A DNA stretch of 64,000 nucleotides. Origin: Formicarius rufipectus (Eukaryota > Chordata > Aves > Passeriformes > Formicariidae). Where the stretch lies: positions 174,334 to 238,333 of the forward strand of contig VXAU01000308.1 in the NCBI GenBank assembly GCA_013399695.1. Direction: 5' to 3'. This document shows positions 63,369-64,000 of this stretch, piece after piece (position 1 is the first letter of the stretch; every line of letters begins with the position of its first letter). Made by a program: the position numbers and the translations under genes. Below the pieces are notes generated by a model. That model saw nothing but the letters and a program-made list of their open reading frames with translations, was not told the origin of the DNA and did not search any database.

Positions 63369-64000
63369 GTAAGTGTGGGGGGCAGCGGTGAAGAAGCAGA
63401 GGGTGGGAGGGGTGTCATCTGGAGGATGGCCGTCTGGAGCTTCACCAAAAGGAAAAAGGGAAAAGGAGAAGGGGAGGGGAAAGGGGGGCGGGGGGTGTGG
63501 GGGAGGAAGATCTGGGACACTGCGATGGTGATCGGAGCAGAACCGCATCCCACCTTGGCGCGGGGCTTGGCAGGGTAAGTACCCCGGCGGCAACCGATGG
63601 GCTACGGGATGCCTTGGGAACCTAGACGTGATTTTAGCCGTCAGAGACATTTTTGGTGGGGGAGGTAGGGGCAGTGTTTGTTTGTTTCTTTTACCGGGAC
63701 GGGCTCCATCCGAGCTAGGTGACTCGAGAGAGCGATGCCGAGGTGTGAGTGTAGCCCGTCGGGATCTGCGAGGCCGGACTGCCGCTCATTCCTGCGCGCC
63801 GGCATCGCAGTCGCCGCCGGGGAAGCCACTTCGTGCAGAGATTTTACAGGCGCCTTGGAGGAGTGCTCCGGAGCTACGCTCTGGAAGTGGGGGAGGCGAG
63901 AGTGTCGGAAAGCTGCAGAGTTTCCCCGAGTTGACGATGGCGGAGAAAGCCTCTGCCCTGAAGAAGGGCAAGGGGCTGCAGGATGCTCCCCGCTCCCGAG
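63369..64000 (+). other. VGLL2: VGLL2 intron 1, 5' part, with consensus splice donor
   Basis: The intron opens with GTAAGTG directly after codon 27. The next 632 bases to the window edge are GC-rich and CpG-rich and belong to the same island as the promoter. They include a G-quadruplex motif (63471-63503), a GC box inside it (GGGGGCGGGG around 63485), and one CATTCCT heptamer at 63787, the M-CAT core bound by TEAD factors. No acceptor followed by the expected second exon of VGLL2 is seen, so the intron continues past the window. Open frames here look like products of high GC content. One ATG at 63937 in good Kozak context starts a frame still open at the window end. Confidence -1.
63471..63503 (+). 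other. G-quadruplex motif in VGLL2 intron 1
   Basis: Five G-tracts of 4, 4, 6, 6 and 5 bases are separated by loops of 1, 3, 1 and 3 bases, on the non-template strand about 100 bases after the exon 1 donor. This meets the canonical G-quadruplex pattern with spare tracts. First-intron G4s near the start site are common in vertebrate genes and can form in DNA or in the nascent RNA. Effect here is not known. Confidence -1.

Larger units (their letters stand above)
62590..64000. promoter_or_regulatory. CpG island spanning the VGLL2 promoter, first exon and start of intron 1
   Basis: From about 62600 the sequence changes from AT-rich, CpG-poor desert to dense GC with frequent CpG (for example GCGGACGCCGG, GCCGCCGGCCGG and CCGCCGGGCCCGGGG). 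This holds to the window end. The centre of the island is 62870-63080. Such islands mark promoters of developmental regulators in vertebrates, which fits VGLL2. The right boundary is not reached. A palindromic E-box CACGTG lies at its upstream side (62771-62776). The long open frames on both strands here (for instance 62803-63291 + and 63165-63650 -) are composition artefacts. Confidence -1.

Overview
The window looks like a single-copy stretch of a bird nuclear genome. Three things point that way. There are CR1 LINE fragments with the typical ATTCTATG-type 3' ends, including one 1.8 kb broken reverse-transcriptase copy. There is a degraded LTR resembling those of avian ERVL-type retroviruses. 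The base composition is AT-rich and CpG-poor, and this switches abruptly to a CpG island at the right edge. Two single Ns and a 26-base N run mark it as draft assembly. I saw no bacterial or phage-type gene organisation. The exact species cannot be fixed from the sequence.

The only gene I can name is at the right end: the first coding exon of VGLL2 (vestigial-like family member 2, a TEAD co-factor in skeletal muscle and pharyngeal-arch development), on the + strand at 63288-63368. It is followed by a consensus splice donor and at least 632 bases of GC-rich intron 1. Around it are a CpG island (about 62590 to the window end), a TATA-like box near 63090, a short upstream ORF whose stop codon overlaps the VGLL2 start codon, and a strong G-quadruplex motif in intron 1.

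The remaining 62 kb (1 to about 62.4 kb) reads as the gene desert upstream of VGLL2. In other tetrapods this would be the RFX6-VGLL2 interval, an inference from known synteny; no RFX6 exon is visible here. It holds CR1 fragments (11.25, 27.2, 43.1, 43.6 and 44.7-46.5 kb), one LTR fragment (12.06-12.43 kb), seven CAAA/GTTT low-complexity tracts, a 162-bp TATC microsatellite (52.5 kb), an AGGAG minisatellite next to the N gap (48.75 kb), and smaller simple repeats. Nearly all open frames here are short, low in complexity, or unrelated to any family I know.

Within the desert a few spots deserve attention. One is a 200-base segment at 31009-31208 with a textbook branch point, 19-base pyrimidine tract, AG acceptor and GTGAGT donor. 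Others are an isolated 72-base CpG-dense patch at 38.3 kb, a local about 85-base direct duplication (36.08 and 36.84 kb), a perfect 13-bp inverted repeat at 50.92 kb, and several homeodomain- or POU-motif-rich blocks that could be developmental enhancers. I did not find convincing evidence of a new biological system. The most plausible biology is long-range regulation of VGLL2 (or RFX6), which would need cross-species alignment and chromatin data to test.
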